33,712 nucleotides of DNA from Muribaculaceae bacterium (GTDB lineage: Bacteria; Bacteroidota; Bacteroidia; Bacteroidales; Muribaculaceae), in contig JAFRRT010000034.1 in the NCBI GenBank assembly GCA_017427945.1, positions 1 through 33,712 on the forward strand, read 5' to 3'. The number at the start of each line of letters is the position of its first letter. Positions within the stretch are counted from its first letter, which is position 1. The translations under genes and the position numbers were made by a program. Below, in pieces: positions 1 to 13,572 of the stretch. Under the pieces are notes generated by a model. That model saw only the letters and a list, made by a program, of their open reading frames with translations. It was not told where the DNA came from and did not search any database.

Positions 1-74
1 CCAGAGTGGCCAAATGGGGCAGACTGTAAATCTGCTGCGTCATCGCTTCGGTGGTTCGAATCCATCTCTACCCA
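1..74 (+). tRNA. tRNA-Tyr (GTA), 5' end cut off by window start
   Basis: The visible part folds as a tRNA from the D arm onward. The anticodon loop reads TGTAAAT, giving anticodon GTA (tyrosine). A long variable arm follows (GCGTCATCGCTTC region), as expected for tRNA-Tyr. The T arm (GGTGG/TTCGAAT/CCATC) and the 3' acceptor strand TCTACCC with discriminator A end at 74. CCA is not encoded. The 5' acceptor strand lies before the window. It heads a Tyr-Gly-Thr tRNA cluster upstream of tuf. Confidence 0.93.
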
Positions 75-82
75 CATGTTTT

Positions 83-155
83 GCGGAAGTAGCTCAGTTG
101 ATAGAGCATCAGCCTTCCAAGCTGAGGGCCGCGGGTTTGAGTCCCGTCTTCCGCT
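83..155 (+). tRNA. tRNA-Gly (TCC)
   Basis: The acceptor stem GCGGAAG/CTTCCGC is perfectly paired. The anticodon arm TCAGC-CTTCCAA-GCTGA gives anticodon TCC (glycine). The T loop is TTTGAGT with a closing G-T pair in its stem. The discriminator base is T and CCA is not encoded. It is the second tRNA of the cluster upstream of tuf. Confidence 0.95.
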
Positions 156-171
156 CGAGAACAACGACATT

Positions 172-243
<72 letters not shown>

Positions 244-365
244 CAACGATGTAAGACGCTTCGCCTCTCACTGATTGCGGGTTAAGTTATCACAAGAGGT
301 GGAGTGTATTACGCAATAAAGTAGAGTAATATTATCATACAATTTTTCAATAACAACTTACAGTT

Positions 366-1565
366 ATGGCTAAAGAGCATTTTGAAAGAACAAAACCGCA
401 TGTTAACATCGGTACCATTGGTCACGTAGACCACGGTAAAACTACCCTGACCGCTGCTATCACCACCGTGCTTGCAAAGGACGGTGACATCGCCGGCGAC
501 AGCGTTCGTTCGTTCGACTCGATCGACAACGCCCCCGAGGAGAAGGAGCGCGGTATTACTATCAACACCGCTCACGTTGAGTATGAGACCAAGAATCGTC
601 ACTATGCTCACGTTGACTGCCCGGGCCACGCTGACTATGTGAAGAACATGGTTACTGGTGCCGCACAGATGGACGGTGCTATCGTAGTTGTTGCTGCAAC
701 CGACGGCGTTATGCCGCAGACTCGCGAGCACATCCTGCTCGCCCGTCAGGTGAACGTTCCCCGTCTGGTTATCTTCCTGAACAAGTGTGACTCCCCCGAC
801 GTTGACGAGGAGATGATCGAGCTCGTTGAGATGGACGTTCGCGACCTTCTCTCAGAGTATGAGTTCGACGGTGACAACACCCCCATCATCAAGGGTTCTG
901 CACTGGGTGCCCTCCAGGGCGATCCTAAGTGGGAAGACACTGTTCGTGAACTGATGGCTGCTGTCGACGAGTGGATTCCTCTGCCCCCGCGTGATCGTGA
1001 CAAACCCTTCCTCATGCCTATCGAGGACGTGTTCACCATCACTGGCCGTGGTACCGTTGCTACCGGTCGTATCGAGACCGGTGTCGTTAAGATCAGCGAC
1101 GAGGTTCAGATCATGGGTCTGGGTGCCGAGATGAAGTCGGTAGTTACTGGTGTTGAGATGTTCCGCAAGATCCTCGACGAGGGTGAGGCTGGTGATAATG
1201 TAGGTCTGCTGCTCCGCGGTATTGACTACAAGACCATCAAGCGCGGTATGGTTATCTGCCACCCGGGCGTTATCAAACCCCACGATCACTTCAGAGCTTC
1301 TATCTACGTTCTGAAGAAGGAAGAGGGCGGTCGCCACACCCCGTTCCACAACCACTATCGTCCCCAGTTCTACATCCGCACCCTGGACGTGACCGGTGAG
1401 ATCATGCTCCCCAACGGTGTTGAGATGGTAATGCCTGGTGACAACGTCGAGATCGATGTCAAGCTGATCACCCCCGTTGCTTGCAGCGAAGGTCTGCGTT
1501 TCGCTATCCGCGAAGGTGGCCGCACCGTAGGTTCGGGTCAGATCACCGCCATCATCGAGGACTAA
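366..1565 (+). CDS. tuf: Elongation factor Tu
   Basis: EF-Tu is the GTPase that carries aminoacyl-tRNA to the ribosomal A site. The 399-aa product has the usual length. G-domain motifs are intact: GHVDHGKT at residues 19-26, the switch I sequence RGITIN near 62-67, DCPGH at 84-88 and NKCD at 139-142. Domains 2 and 3 follow ([12 protein letters not shown], then a C terminus ending in [11 protein letters not shown]). The start ATG at 366 gives the canonical [12 protein letters not shown] opening. It sits between the tRNA-Tyr/Gly/Thr cluster and tRNA-Trp-secE, a conserved gene order. A strong hairpin with a T-run follows at 1626-1659. I see no clear TAnnTTTG promoter in the 120 bases before it, so it may be co-transcribed with the tRNAs. 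Confidence 0.99.
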   Translation: MAKEHFERTKPHVNIGTIGHVDHGKTTLTAAITTVLAKDGDIAGDSVRSFDSIDNAPEEKERGITINTAHVEYETKNRHYAHVDCPGHADYVKNMVTGAAQMDGAIVVVAATDGVMPQTREHILLARQVNVPRLVIFLNKCDSPDVDEEMIELVEMDVRDLLSEYEFDGDNTPIIKGSALGALQGDPKWEDTVRELMAAVDEWIPLPPRDRDKPFLMPIEDVFTITGRGTVATGRIETGVVKISDEVQIMGLGAEMKSVVTGVEMFRKILDEGEAGDNVGLLLRGIDYKTIKRGMVICHPGVIKPHDHFRASIYVLKKEEGGRHTPFHNHYRPQFYIRTLDVTGEIMLPNGVEMVMPGDNVEIDVKLITPVACSEGLRFAIREGGRTVGSGQITAIIED

Positions 1566-1625
1566 TCCAATAGGCCTCAATCCTTGACCGCCGCTCCGCG
1601 CGGCAGTCGATGGCAAAAAAAAGAT

Positions 1626-1659
1626 AAAAGGTCTGGCTGCATGCCAGCCAGACCTTTTT
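1626..1659 (+). terminator. Rho-independent terminator after tuf
   Basis: The stem AAAAGGTCTGGCT (1626-1638) pairs with AGCCAGACCTTTT (1646-1658) around a 7-base loop and runs into five T residues. It lies only eight bases before tRNA-Trp, so some readthrough, or a promoter I cannot see, is needed to express the downstream operon. Confidence 0.85.
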
Positions 1660-1666
1660 ATCAATT

Positions 1667-1739
1667 ACGGGAATAGCTCAGTTGGTAGAGCGACGGTCTC
1701 CAAAACCGTAGGTCGTGAGTTCGAGCCTTACTTCCCGTG
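1667..1739 (+). tRNA. tRNA-Trp (CCA)
   Basis: The acceptor stem ACGGGAA/TTCCCGT is fully paired. The anticodon arm ACGGT-CTCCAAA-ACCGT gives anticodon CCA (tryptophan). The discriminator is G and CCA is not encoded. It sits 25 bases upstream of secE, so it is probably processed from a shared transcript with the secE-nusG-ribosomal protein operon. Confidence 0.96.
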
Positions 1740-1764
1740 CAAAAAGAGATAGACAAATAAACAA

Positions 1765-1971
1765 ATGAAGAAGTTTTTTAATAACAGGCTTACGGATATC
1801 AAGGAATCTTATAACGAACTCGTTCATAAGGTTTCTTGGCCAACTAAGAGTGAACTGGCCAACAGCACTATCGTCGTTATGGTTGCTTCCATCATAGCGG
1901 CTTTGGTCATTTGGGTAATCGACCTCTGCATCAACGAAGTGATGCATCTCGTTTACGGCGTGGCTGCCTGA
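1765..1971 (+). CDS. secE: Preprotein translocase subunit SecE
   Basis: SecE is the small essential subunit that clamps SecY in the SecYEG inner-membrane translocon. The 68-aa product is the short single-span form found in most bacteria. An amphipathic N-terminal helix contains the family signature around residues 23-27 (KVSWPT). It is followed by one hydrophobic membrane segment at about residues 35-57. Its position between tRNA-Trp and nusG is the classical arrangement. The ATG at 1765 gives MKKFFNNRL, with no upstream alternative that improves the family match. Confidence 0.97.
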   Translation: MKKFFNNRLTDIKESYNELVHKVSWPTKSELANSTIVVMVASIIAALVIWVIDLCINEVMHLVYGVAA

Positions 1972-2064
1972 TAAGGCAAGACGCGTCATTAGGGCACTCT
2001 TGAGTGCTGGCGTTACACAATCCAACACATTTTTAACGAACTGTCACAGCACAAAGTCACAACT

Positions 2065-2619
2065 ATGTCTCAAGGTAAGCATCAATGGTACATCCTGCGC
2101 ACCATTTCGGGCAAGGAGATGAAGGTCAAGGAAATGATCGAGGGTTACAGGAAGAACAATCCTGTGTACGCCGAGAACATCTCCGAGATTCTCGTACCTA
2201 CTGAGAAAGTTTACACGACGCGCGCCGGAAAGAAGGTTCTCAAGGAGAAAGTCATGTTCACCGGCTACGTGTTTGTTAAGCTGATGCTCACCCCCGACAT
2301 CGAAGTGACCTTGCAGGATACCACCAACGTGGTGAACTTTGTGCGCAGCAGGGAAGGAGAACACCGCCCCGAGCCCGTCCCCGAGCAGCAGATTCTGACG
2401 ATGCTCGGACAGGCCGAGGTCCGCGAGATGGCGGCAGCCGACGCTGTCAGCGACTATGTCGTTGGCGAGTCGGTCAAGGTGAACTTCGGTCCCTTCAGCG
2501 GTTTCATCGGTGAGATCAAGGAGATCAACCGTGAGAAGCGCGAGCTTACCGTGATGGTCAAGGTGTTTGGACGTGAAACGCCGCTCAAGTTGGATAATTC
2601 GCAAGTCGAGCGCGAGTGA
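2065..2619 (+). CDS. nusG: Transcription termination/antitermination protein NusG
   Basis: NusG binds the clamp of RNA polymerase, suppresses pausing and links polymerase to Rho or ribosomal protein S10. The 184-aa product has the usual two-domain layout. The N-terminal NGN domain begins with WYILRTISGKE, and FTGYVFVK lies near residue 70. A KOW domain follows, with the signature FGPFSGFIGEIKEIN at about residues 140-155. It follows secE by 93 bases and precedes rplK by 73 bases, the standard order. Confidence 0.98.
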   Translation: MSQGKHQWYILRTISGKEMKVKEMIEGYRKNNPVYAENISEILVPTEKVYTTRAGKKVLKEKVMFTGYVFVKLMLTPDIEVTLQDTTNVVNFVRSREGEHRPEPVPEQQILTMLGQAEVREMAAADAVSDYVVGESVKVNFGPFSGFIGEIKEINREKRELTVMVKVFGRETPLKLDNSQVERE

Positions 2620-2692
2620 TGCCAAAGTCGATGTTACGCAACAGCGGCATCGCTTGCAATGTTTTAATTACCATATTAATTGAATTTGTACA

Positions 2693-3136
2693 ATGGCTAA
2701 AGAAATTGCTGGACAGATCAAATTGCAGATTAAAGGCGGGGCTGCAAACCCCTCGCCCCCTGTAGGCCCCGCGCTGGGTTCTAAGGGTATCAACATCATG
2801 GATTTTTGCAAGCAATTCAACGCCCGTACCCAGGCTAAGGCCGGCAAGGTGTTGCCCGTAGTGATCTCTTACTACGCCGACAAGAGTTTTGACTTCATTG
2901 TCAAGACTTCTCCCGTGCCCGTGCAGTTGCTTGAGGCTGCCAAGATCAAGGGTGGTTCTGGTGAACCTAACCGCGTCAAGGTGGCATCGGTGACCTGGGA
3001 TCAGGTGAAGGAAATTGCCGAAGACAAAATGCCTGATTTGAACTGTTTTACATTAGCCTCGGCTATGCGTATGGTGGCCGGCACAGCAAGAAGTATGGGT
3101 ATCACTGTAAAGGGTCAATTCCCTGAGAACGTTTAA
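2693..3136 (+). CDS. rplK: 50S ribosomal protein L11
   Basis: L11 forms the GTPase-associated centre of the large subunit with L10 and L7/L12. The 147-aa product starts [13 protein letters not shown] and carries the proline-rich hinge [17 protein letters not shown] near residues 18-35. The C-terminal rRNA-binding domain includes GTARSMGI. It is 14 bases upstream of rplA, which suggests co-translation within one transcript. Confidence 0.99.
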   Translation: MAKEIAGQIKLQIKGGAANPSPPVGPALGSKGINIMDFCKQFNARTQAKAGKVLPVVISYYADKSFDFIVKTSPVPVQLLEAAKIKGGSGEPNRVKVASVTWDQVKEIAEDKMPDLNCFTLASAMRMVAGTARSMGITVKGQFPENV

Positions 3137-3150
3137 AAACTTTATTGATT

Positions 3151-3846
3151 ATGAGTAAGTTAACGAAAAATCAGAAGTTGTACAACGCGAAGGTAGAAGC
3201 GGGGAAGGCTTACACCCTTGAGGAAGCTGCAGCATTGGTTAAAGAAATCACTTTCACCAAATTTGACGCTTCAACTGATATTGACGTACGTCTTGGTGTG
3301 GATCCCCGTAAGGCCAACCAGATGGTTCGTGGCGTTGTATCGCTGCCTCATGGCACTGGCAAGCAGGTTCGCGTTCTGGTCCTCTGTGGACCCGAGGCCG
3401 AAGCTGCCGCTAAGGAAGCCGGAGCAGAATATGTCGGTCTTGACGAGTACATCGACAAGATTAAAGGCGGTTGGACCGACATTGACGTGATTATCACTCA
3501 GCCCCAGATCATGGGCAAGGTGGGTCCCTTGGGTCGCATCCTTGGTCCTCGTGGCCTCATGCCTAACCCCAAGAGTGGCACCGTTACCCCTGATGTTGCT
3601 AAGGCTGTGAAAGAAGTGAAACAAGGTAAGATCGACTTCAAGGTCGATAAGGGTGGTATTGTACACACCTCAATCGGTAAGGTGTCCTTCAGCCCCGAGC
3701 AGATTCGCGACAACGCTGCCGCGTTCATCAACACGCTCATCAAGCTGAAACCCGCAGCCGCTAAGGGTACATATATCAAGAGCATTTATCTTTCGAGCAC
3801 CATGAGCAAGGGCATCAAGGTTGATCCCAAGTCGATTGAGGCTTAA
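3151..3846 (+). CDS. rplA: 50S ribosomal protein L1
   Basis: L1 forms the mobile stalk of the 50S subunit that helps release deacylated tRNA from the E site. In other bacteria it also represses its own mRNA. The 231-aa product matches the family length. The diagnostic segment [17 protein letters not shown] lies near residues 125-145. I chose the ATG at 3151 (MSKLTKNQK) over an in-frame TTG six bases upstream, because only the ATG gives the family N terminus. Confidence 0.99.
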   Translation: MSKLTKNQKLYNAKVEAGKAYTLEEAAALVKEITFTKFDASTDIDVRLGVDPRKANQMVRGVVSLPHGTGKQVRVLVLCGPEAEAAAKEAGAEYVGLDEYIDKIKGGWTDIDVIITQPQIMGKVGPLGRILGPRGLMPNPKSGTVTPDVAKAVKEVKQGKIDFKVDKGGIVHTSIGKVSFSPEQIRDNAAAFINTLIKLKPAAAKGTYIKSIYLSSTMSKGIKVDPKSIEA

Positions 3847-3869
3847 ACATTTTAAATTGACTGAAAGAA

Positions 3870-4394
3870 ATGAAGAAGGAAGATAAAACCTTAATGATCG
3901 ACAAGATCAAAGAGACTCTTGACAAGTACAGTGTCGTGTATCTGGCTAACACCACATCGCTCAACGCCGAGAAGACCGTGGACTTGCGCCGCGCTGCTTT
4001 CAAGGCCGGTATCAAGATGATGGTTGTCAAGAACACCTTGTTGAAGAAGGCCATGGATGCTTGTGACATCGACTACAGTGGCCTCTATGACTCCCTGGCC
4101 GGCCCCACGACCCTGTTGCTCAGCGACACGGGTAACGCGCCTGCTAAACTTATCAAGGAATTCCGCGGCAAGAAGGAAACCATTCCCGCATTCAAGGCTG
4201 CTTTTGTTGAGGAGACCGTCTATGTTGGCGAGCAGAACCTCGACACCCTCGTGGCCATCAAGAGCAAGAACGAGCTCATTGCCGACGTTGTGGCATTGCT
4301 GCAGTCACCGGCAAAGAACATCATCAGCGCTCTCCAGTCGGGTGGAACGAAGATTCACGGAGTTCTGGAAACCTTATCCAAAAAAGAAAATTAA
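3870..4394 (+). CDS. rplJ: 50S ribosomal protein L10
   Basis: L10 anchors the L7/L12 dimers to the ribosome. The 174-aa product starts MKKEDKTLMIDKIKE. It contains the conserved core (VVYLANTTSLNAEKTVDLRR, then MMVVKNTLLKKA) and a helical C terminus that binds L7/L12 dimers. Only 23 bases separate it from rplA. There is therefore no room for a long structured L10 leader of the enterobacterial kind immediately upstream. Confidence 0.98.
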   Translation: MKKEDKTLMIDKIKETLDKYSVVYLANTTSLNAEKTVDLRRAAFKAGIKMMVVKNTLLKKAMDACDIDYSGLYDSLAGPTTLLLSDTGNAPAKLIKEFRGKKETIPAFKAAFVEETVYVGEQNLDTLVAIKSKNELIADVVALLQSPAKNIISALQSGGTKIHGVLETLSKKEN

Positions 4395-4433
4395 TCAACA
4401 AACAAAACAACAACATTTTAAATCCATACAATT

Positions 4434-4811
4434 ATGGCAGATTTGAAAGCTTTTGCAGAACAGTTGGTGAACCTTACCGTAAAGGAAGTTAACGAACTTG
4501 CACAGATTTTGAAAGACGAATATGGCATCGAGCCCGCCGCTGCAGCTGTTGCTGTTGCTGCTGGTCCCGCTGCTGGTGCAGCCGCTGAGGCCGAGGAGAA
4601 GACCTCTTTTGACGTTGTCCTCAAGGCCGCTGGCGCACAGAAGCTCCAGGTCATCAAGAAGGTGAAAGAGCTCCTCAGCCTGGGTCTGAAGGATGCAAAG
4701 GACCTCATTGACAAGGCCCCCGCAACCCTTAAGGAAGGCGCTTCCAAGGATGAGGCCGAAGCCCTCAAGGCCGAGATCGAGAGCCTTGGTGCCGAGGTTG
4801 AACTGAAATAA
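4434..4811 (+). CDS. rplL: 50S ribosomal protein L7/L12
   Basis: L7/L12 is the multimeric stalk protein that recruits translational GTPases. The 125-aa product shows the three standard parts. An N-terminal dimerisation helix pair spans residues 1-35. An alanine/glycine-rich hinge follows ([20 protein letters not shown]). The globular C-terminal domain contains [12 protein letters not shown] and [14 protein letters not shown] terminator-like hairpin and a second structured element separate it from rpoB, so relative expression of ribosomal proteins and polymerase is probably adjusted there. Confidence 0.99.
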   Translation: MADLKAFAEQLVNLTVKEVNELAQILKDEYGIEPAAAAVAVAAGPAAGAAAEAEEKTSFDVVLKAAGAQKLQVIKKVKELLSLGLKDAKDLIDKAPATLKEGASKDEAEALKAEIESLGAEVELK

Positions 4812-4834
4812 TAGCACCTGTAAACGGGTGTTTG

Positions 4835-4874
4835 GGTTAAGAATTACCACCATAAGTGGGTTCTTAACCTTTTT
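4835..4874 (+). terminator. Attenuator-like terminator between rplL and rpoB
   Basis: GGTTAAGAA (4835-4843) pairs with TTCTTAACC (4861-4869), with a nested CCAC/GTGG hairpin inside, followed by five T residues. This fits a rho-independent terminator. As rpoBC lies downstream with no canonical promoter visible, it probably works as a partial terminator, as is known for the rplL-rpoB spacer in E. coli. Confidence 0.75.
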
Positions 4875-4902
4875 GTGTCAATTTTGACCTGCACTACATG
4901 AA

Positions 4903-4960
4903 TCAACGAGAGTAGCCCGCATTGCGGGGTCTTCCCTGCAATGCGGAAGCCCTCGGTTGA
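4903..4960 (+). promoter_or_regulatory. Long imperfect hairpin in the rplL-rpoB spacer
   Basis: A 13-bp stem (4917-4929 with 4934-4946, CCGCATTGC opposite GCAATGCGG) has a 4-base loop. It is enclosed by an outer pairing of TCAACGAG (4903-4910) with CTCGGTTGA (4952-4960), with one bulged G. No T-run follows, so it is not a simple terminator. A processing or mRNA-stability element is possible, by analogy with the RNase III site in the E. coli spacer; that is inference. Confidence 0.55.
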
Positions 4961-5072
4961 TTATTGACCTTCAAGCGTTTGCGCATATCCTGACTCTTCC
5001 CTTGTGTTGCGCAAAACAGACTATTATTTCGCATAACAACATCTCATTTGAGTTCACAAAACTTCATTGTCA

Positions 5073-8876
<3,804 letters not shown>

Positions 8877-8888
8877 TAGCTTCCCGAT

Positions 8889-11800
8889 ATGGCTTTCAAG
8901 AAAGATACAAAGATAAAGAACAATTTCACCAAGATTTCTATCAGTCTTGCATCTCCTGACGAAATCCTGGAGAATTCGCATGGTGAGGTCCTCAAGCCCG
9001 AAACCATCAACTACCGCACCTACAAGCCCGAACGTGATGGACTCTTCTGTGAGCGCATCTTCGGTCCGGTTAAGGACTATGAGTGTCATTGCGGCAAATA
9101 CAAACGTATTCGCTACAAGGGCATCGTCTGCGACCATTGCGGTGTGGAGGTAACTGAAAAGAAAGTGCGTCGTGAGCGCAGTGGACACATCGAGTTGGTA
9201 GTTCCGGTGGCACACATCTGGTACTTCCGCTCACTGCCCAACAAAATCGGTTATCTGCTGGGTATTCCTACCAAGAAGCTCGACATGATCATCTACTACG
9301 AGCGTTATGTCGTGATCAACCCCGCAGGTGTCAAGTATGACAACGGAACCGAGACCCGTGAACTGCAGAAGTATGACCTCCTCAACGAGGACGAGTACGT
9401 TGCAATCATGGAGAAGTTGCCGAAGGACAACCAGTTGTTGGAGAATGATAATCCCGACAAGTTCATCGCCAAGATGGGCGCTGAGGCCATCTATGACCTC
9501 CTTGCCGAGCTTGACTTGGACACTTTGGCAAACACCCTGCGCGACAGGGCTTATAAAGAGAATTCACAGCAGCGCAAGACCGAGGCCCTCAAGCGCCTGC
9601 AGGTTGTTGAGTCGTTCCGTGCCAGCAAGGGCATGAATCGTCCCGAATGGATGATCCTCAAGGTCATCCCGGTGATTCCGCCCGAGTTGCGCCCGCTCAT
9701 CCCGCTCGATGGTGGACGATTTGCAACCAGTGACGTGAACGACCTGTATCGTCGCGTCATCATCCGCAATACCCGCTTGAAACGACTCATCGAGATCAAG
9801 GCTCCCGAGGTCATCATGCGCAACGAGAAGCGCATGTTGCAGGAAGCTGTAGACTCACTGCTCGACAACTCGCGCAAATCAAGCGCTGTAAAGAGCGATT
9901 CCAACAGGCCCCTCAAGTCCTTGAGCGACAGTCTCAAGGGTAAGCAGGGACGATTCCGTCAAAACTTGCTCGGTAAACGTGTGGACTATTCGGCCCGCTC
10001 GGTTATCGTTGTAGGTCCTGAGTTGAAGATGGGTGAGTGCGGTATCCCCAAGGATATGGCGGCAGAACTCTACAAACCTTTTGTCATTCGCAAGCTCATT
10101 GAGCGCGGTATCGTGAAGACCGTAAAAAGCGCCAAGAAGATTGTGGACCGCAAGGAACCCGTCGTCTGGGACATCCTCGAGAACGTGATGAAGGGTCATC
10201 CCGTGCTCCTGAACCGTGCCCCGACACTGCATCGCCTCGGTATCCAGGCTTTCCAGCCTAAGCTTATCGAGGGTAAGGCAATTCAGCTCCACCCGCTGGC
10301 ATGTACCGCATTCAACGCCGACTTCGACGGTGACCAGATGGCAGTTCACCTGCCGCTGGGTAACGAGGCCGTTGTCGAGGCCCAGATGCTGATGCTCGAG
10401 CCCCACAATATCCTCAATCCCGCCAATGGCGACCCCGTGACCGTGCCTTCACAGGATATGGTACTCGGTTTGTACTACATCACCAAGCTGCGCAAGGGCG
10501 ACAAGGGCGAGGGACTCAAGTTCTACGGTCCTGAAGAGGCTCTGGTGGCTTATAACGAGGGTAAGGTGGCTATGCACGCCATCATCAGCGTCGTTGTTGA
10601 CGTGGTGAATGAGAACGGTGAGCATGAACAGAAGCTCGTTGAGGAAACGTCGGTTGGACGTATCATCTTCAACAACACCGTGCCTTATGAAATTGGTTAT
10701 GTAAACGAACTCATCTCCAAGAAGTCGTTGCGTAATATCATCACACGCGTAATCCGCAACTGTGGTGTGCCCAGGTCTGCCAAGTTCCTTGACGATGTCA
10801 AGAACATGGGTTACTACATGGCCTTCAAGGGTGGTTTGTCATTCAACCTGAACGATGTGCTCATTCCCGACAGGAAGGCTCAAATCATTGCCGACGGTGA
10901 TGCCAGGGCCGAGCAGATCAAGATGGACTATGACATGGGTGCTATTACCGATAACGAGCGTTACAACCAGGTCATCGACATCTGGACCAACGTCAATACC
11001 GAGCTCACCAACGAGCTGATGAAGCAGATTACTGCCGACAAGCAGGGCTTCAACTCGGTATTCATGATGCTCGATTCCGGTGCTCGTGGTTCTAAGGACC
11101 AGATTCGTCAGCTCTCAGGTATGCGTGGTCTGATGGCTAAGCCTCAGAAGTCAGGCGTCGAGGGCGGACACCAGATTATCGAGAACCCCATCCTCGCGAA
11201 CTTCAAGGAGGGTCTGTCAGTGCTTGAGTACTTTATCTCTACTCACGGTGCCCGTAAGGGTCTTGCCGATACCGCATTGAAGACCGCCGACGCAGGTTAC
11301 CTGACACGTCGTCTCGTCGATGTGGCACACGATGTCATTATCAACGAGGATGACTGCGGTACACTGCGTGGCCTCGTTTGCCGTGAAGTGCGCAATGGTG
11401 ACCGCGTTGTTGCAACGCTGGGTGAGCGCATCCTGGGCCGTGTTTCGGTTCACGATGTTATCGATCCCACGACCGGTGAGGTGATTGTAGAGAGTGGTGA
11501 AGAAATCACCGATGCCATTGCGGCACGCATCGACAATTCGCCCATCGAGTCTGTTGAGATTCGTTCAGTCCTCACCTGTGAGGCTAAGCGTGGCGTCTGC
11601 GCCAAGTGCTATGGCCGCAACCTGGCTTCGCACCGCATGGTGCAGCGTGGTGAGGCTGTCGGCGTGATTGCAGCACAGTCTATCGGTGAGCCTGGTACAC
11701 AGCTGACCCTGCGTACCTTCCACGCTGGTGGTGTGGCAAGCAACGCATCGGCTGTATCCAATATCTCATCCAAGTATAACGGTCGCATTGAGATCGAAGA

Positions 11801-13187
11801 TCTCCGCACTGTTAAGGATAAGGATGGCGTTGACATCGTTGTTGGCCGTATGGCTGAGATGCAGATCAAGGATCCCAACACCAATATGGTCCTCACGCAT
11901 GCTCCCATCGAGTACGGTTCCAAGTTGTTCTTCAAGCCCGGTGACACCGTGGCCGAGGGCGACAAGATCTGTGAGTGGGACGCTTTCAACGCTGTGATTG
12001 TCAGCGAGGTAGGCGGCACGCTGAGGTTCAGGAACCTGATTAAGGATGTGACCTTCCGCGAGGAGTATGATGAAATTTCGGGTAATGCCGAGATCTTCAT
12101 CATCGAGACCAAGGACCACAACCGCATTCCCGAGGCCGAGGTAATCGATGCCGAAGGTAATGTCGTGAAGTCCTACTCCTTGCCCGTACGCGCACACCTC
12201 ATGAAGAAGGATGGTGAGGAAATCACCGCCGGTGAGGTGTTCGTTAAGATTCCGCGCTCGTTCTCAGGTGGTGCCGGTGATATCACCGGTGGTCTGCCCC
12301 GTGTAACCGAGCTGTTCGAGGCCCGTAACCCGTCCAATCCCGCTATCGTTAGCGAGATTGACGGTGAGGTGACCTTCGGACGCATCAAGCGCGGTAACCG
12401 CGAAATCACGGTCAAGAACCGCATTGGTGAGGAGAAGAAGTACCTCGTGCCCTTGTCCAAGCAGATTCTTGTGCAGGAGAACGACTTCGTACGCGCCGGC
12501 ACTCCGCTGTCTGATGGCGCCGTGACTCCCGCCGACATCTTGCGCATCAAGGGCCCGACGGCCGTTCAGGACTACATCGTTAACGAGGTTCAGGACGTTT
12601 ACCGCACCCAGGGTGTGAAGATCAACGATAAGCACTTCGAGGTTATCGTTCGCCAGATGATGCGAAAGGTTCGCATCATCGATCCCGGCGACACCCGATT
12701 CCTTGAGGAGCAGACCGTTGACAAGCGTGACTTCATGGAGGAGAACGACCGCATTTGGGGCAAGAAGATTGTCACCAACAAGGGTGACAGCGACGAGGTC
12801 CAGAACGGTCAGATCCTTACCGCTCGCCGTCTGCGCGACATCAACTCGTCGCTCAAGCGCCGTGATATGAAGCTCGTCGTTGTGCGCGATGCCGTGCCCG
12901 CGACCAGTGAGCAGATTCTGCTGGGTATCACCCGTGCTGCTCTGCAGACCAGCAGCTTCATGTCGGCAGCTTCGTTCCAGGAGACCACGAAGGTCCTCAA
13001 CGAGGCCGCCATCAACGGTCGCGTCGACTATCTCGAGGGTATGAAGGAGAACGTTATTTGCGGTCACCTCATCCCCGCCGGTACCGGTCTGCGTGAATAC
13101 CAGACGCTGGTAGTCGGTGACAAGAACGAGATGGCGCTTGCCGAGCAGGCACGCATGGAGCGTGAGATGGCAGAGAAGGACGATTGA
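8889..13187 (+). CDS. rpoC: DNA-directed RNA polymerase subunit beta'
   Basis: This is the beta' subunit, which carries the catalytic magnesium site. The 1432-aa product has the N-terminal zinc-binding cysteines ([19 protein letters not shown], near residues 60-80). The active-site loop NADFDGD lies at residues 476-482, with three aspartates at 478, 480 and 482. The trigger-loop and bridge-helix area includes [19 protein letters not shown]. The second zinc site contributes [13 protein letters not shown]. The C terminus ends in an acidic/charged tail ([15 protein letters not shown]). It is the last gene of the operon, followed by a strong terminator at 13277-13314. Confidence 0.99.
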   Translation: MAFKKDTKIKNNFTKISISLASPDEILENSHGEVLKPETINYRTYKPERDGLFCERIFGPVKDYECHCGKYKRIRYKGIVCDHCGVEVTEKKVRRERSGHIELVVPVAHIWYFRSLPNKIGYLLGIPTKKLDMIIYYERYVVINPAGVKYDNGTETRELQKYDLLNEDEYVAIMEKLPKDNQLLENDNPDKFIAKMGAEAIYDLLAELDLDTLANTLRDRAYKENSQQRKTEALKRLQVVESFRASKGMNRPEWMILKVIPVIPPELRPLIPLDGGRFATSDVNDLYRRVIIRNTRLKRLIEIKAPEVIMRNEKRMLQEAVDSLLDNSRKSSAVKSDSNRPLKSLSDSLKGKQGRFRQNLLGKRVDYSARSVIVVGPELKMGECGIPKDMAAELYKPFVIRKLIERGIVKTVKSAKKIVDRKEPVVWDILENVMKGHPVLLNRAPTLHRLGIQAFQPKLIEGKAIQLHPLACTAFNADFDGDQMAVHLPLGNEAVVEAQMLMLEPHNILNPANGDPVTVPSQDMVLGLYYITKLRKGDKGEGLKFYGPEEALVAYNEGKVAMHAIISVVVDVVNENGEHEQKLVEETSVGRIIFNNTVPYEIGYVNELISKKSLRNIITRVIRNCGVPRSAKFLDDVKNMGYYMAFKGGLSFNLNDVLIPDRKAQIIADGDARAEQIKMDYDMGAITDNERYNQVIDIWTNVNTELTNELMKQITADKQGFNSVFMMLDSGARGSKDQIRQLSGMRGLMAKPQKSGVEGGHQIIENPILANFKEGLSVLEYFISTHGARKGLADTALKTADAGYLTRRLVDVAHDVIINEDDCGTLRGLVCREVRNGDRVVATLGERILGRVSVHDVIDPTTGEVIVESGEEITDAIAARIDNSPIESVEIRSVLTCEAKRGVCAKCYGRNLASHRMVQRGEAVGVIAAQSIGEPGTQLTLRTFHAGGVASNASAVSNISSKYNGRIEIEDLRTVKDKDGVDIVVGRMAEMQIKDPNTNMVLTHAPIEYGSKLFFKPGDTVAEGDKICEWDAFNAVIVSEVGGTLRFRNLIKDVTFREEYDEISGNAEIFIIETKDHNRIPEAEVIDAEGNVVKSYSLPVRAHLMKKDGEEITAGEVFVKIPRSFSGGAGDITGGLPRVTELFEARNPSNPAIVSEIDGEVTFGRIKRGNREITVKNRIGEEKKYLVPLSKQILVQENDFVRAGTPLSDGAVTPADILRIKGPTAVQDYIVNEVQDVYRTQGVKINDKHFEVIVRQMMRKVRIIDPGDTRFLEEQTVDKRDFMEENDRIWGKKIVTNKGDSDEVQNGQILTARRLRDINSSLKRRDMKLVVVRDAVPATSEQILLGITRAALQTSSFMSAASFQETTKVLNEAAINGRVDYLEGMKENVICGHLIPAGTGLREYQTLVVGDKNEMALAEQARMEREMAEKDD

Positions 13188-13276
13188 GATGTGAGCACTT
13201 CACATTTCAACCAACCTGAACAAAACTGGAAATAATTGAAAAAATTATATTTTCCATAGTTAATTTGTTTATTGAG

Positions 13277-13314
13277 ACTCCAGTTCGCAGCGATGCGCAC
13301 TGGAGTTTTTTTTT
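13277..13314 (+). terminator. Terminator of the rpoBC operon
   Basis: ACTCCAGT (13277-13284) pairs with ACTGGAGT (13299-13306). An inner CGCA-GCGA-TGCG hairpin has a GNRA-type tetraloop, and eight T residues follow. This is a textbook rho-independent terminator. It insulates rpoC from the riboswitch operon. Confidence 0.93.
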
Positions 13315-13345
13315 CTTATTCAATTCTCATAATCACAATTTGTTG

Positions 13346-13353
13346 TATCTTTG
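13346..13353 (+). promoter_or_regulatory. Promoter -7 element (TATCTTTG) of the btuB operon
   Basis: TATCTTTG matches the Bacteroidota -7 consensus TAnnTTTG. It lies about ten bases before the first riboswitch helix, which is where transcription should start. The -33 element is not a clear TTTG. The same octamer occurs at the same relative place before the second riboswitch at 24808. Confidence 0.7.
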
Positions 13354-13360
13354 CGGCGTG

Positions 13361-13547
13361 ATTTGGTGTCCGGGGTTACGGCCCTGGGTGAAAAGGGAAC
13401 CGGGTGGGAATCCCGGACAGACGGTGCTGCTGTGTGCCCCCTGTAGTGAAATCCCGCATCTGTTCACTGTGCGTAGGCTCTTGAAGGAGTGCAGCATGGG
13501 AAGGACAGAGCAATGAACGGGGTAGGGGCGAGTCAGAAGACCTGCCA
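13361..13547 (+). promoter_or_regulatory. Cobalamin riboswitch controlling btuB-btuG
   Basis: Conserved aptamer segments appear in order: AAAAGGGAA at 13391, GGTGGGAATCCCGGACAG, the GCTGCTGTG core, a TCACTG block, and the B12 box AGTCAGAAGACCTGCC at 13531-13546. These define the adenosylcobalamin riboswitch family. The btuB ATG follows 26 bases after the B12 box, with no terminator hairpin between. B12-bound RNA therefore probably blocks translation initiation, a mode known in Bacteroidota; the mode is inferred here. Confidence 0.93.
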
Positions 13548-13572
13548 AATTGTAACATAGAAACCCGGAATA

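Noticed and set aside
13265-13548. Short open frames on both strands between rpoC and btuB
   Set aside because: They fall in the terminator and in the cobalamin riboswitch, whose conserved RNA elements explain the sequence.
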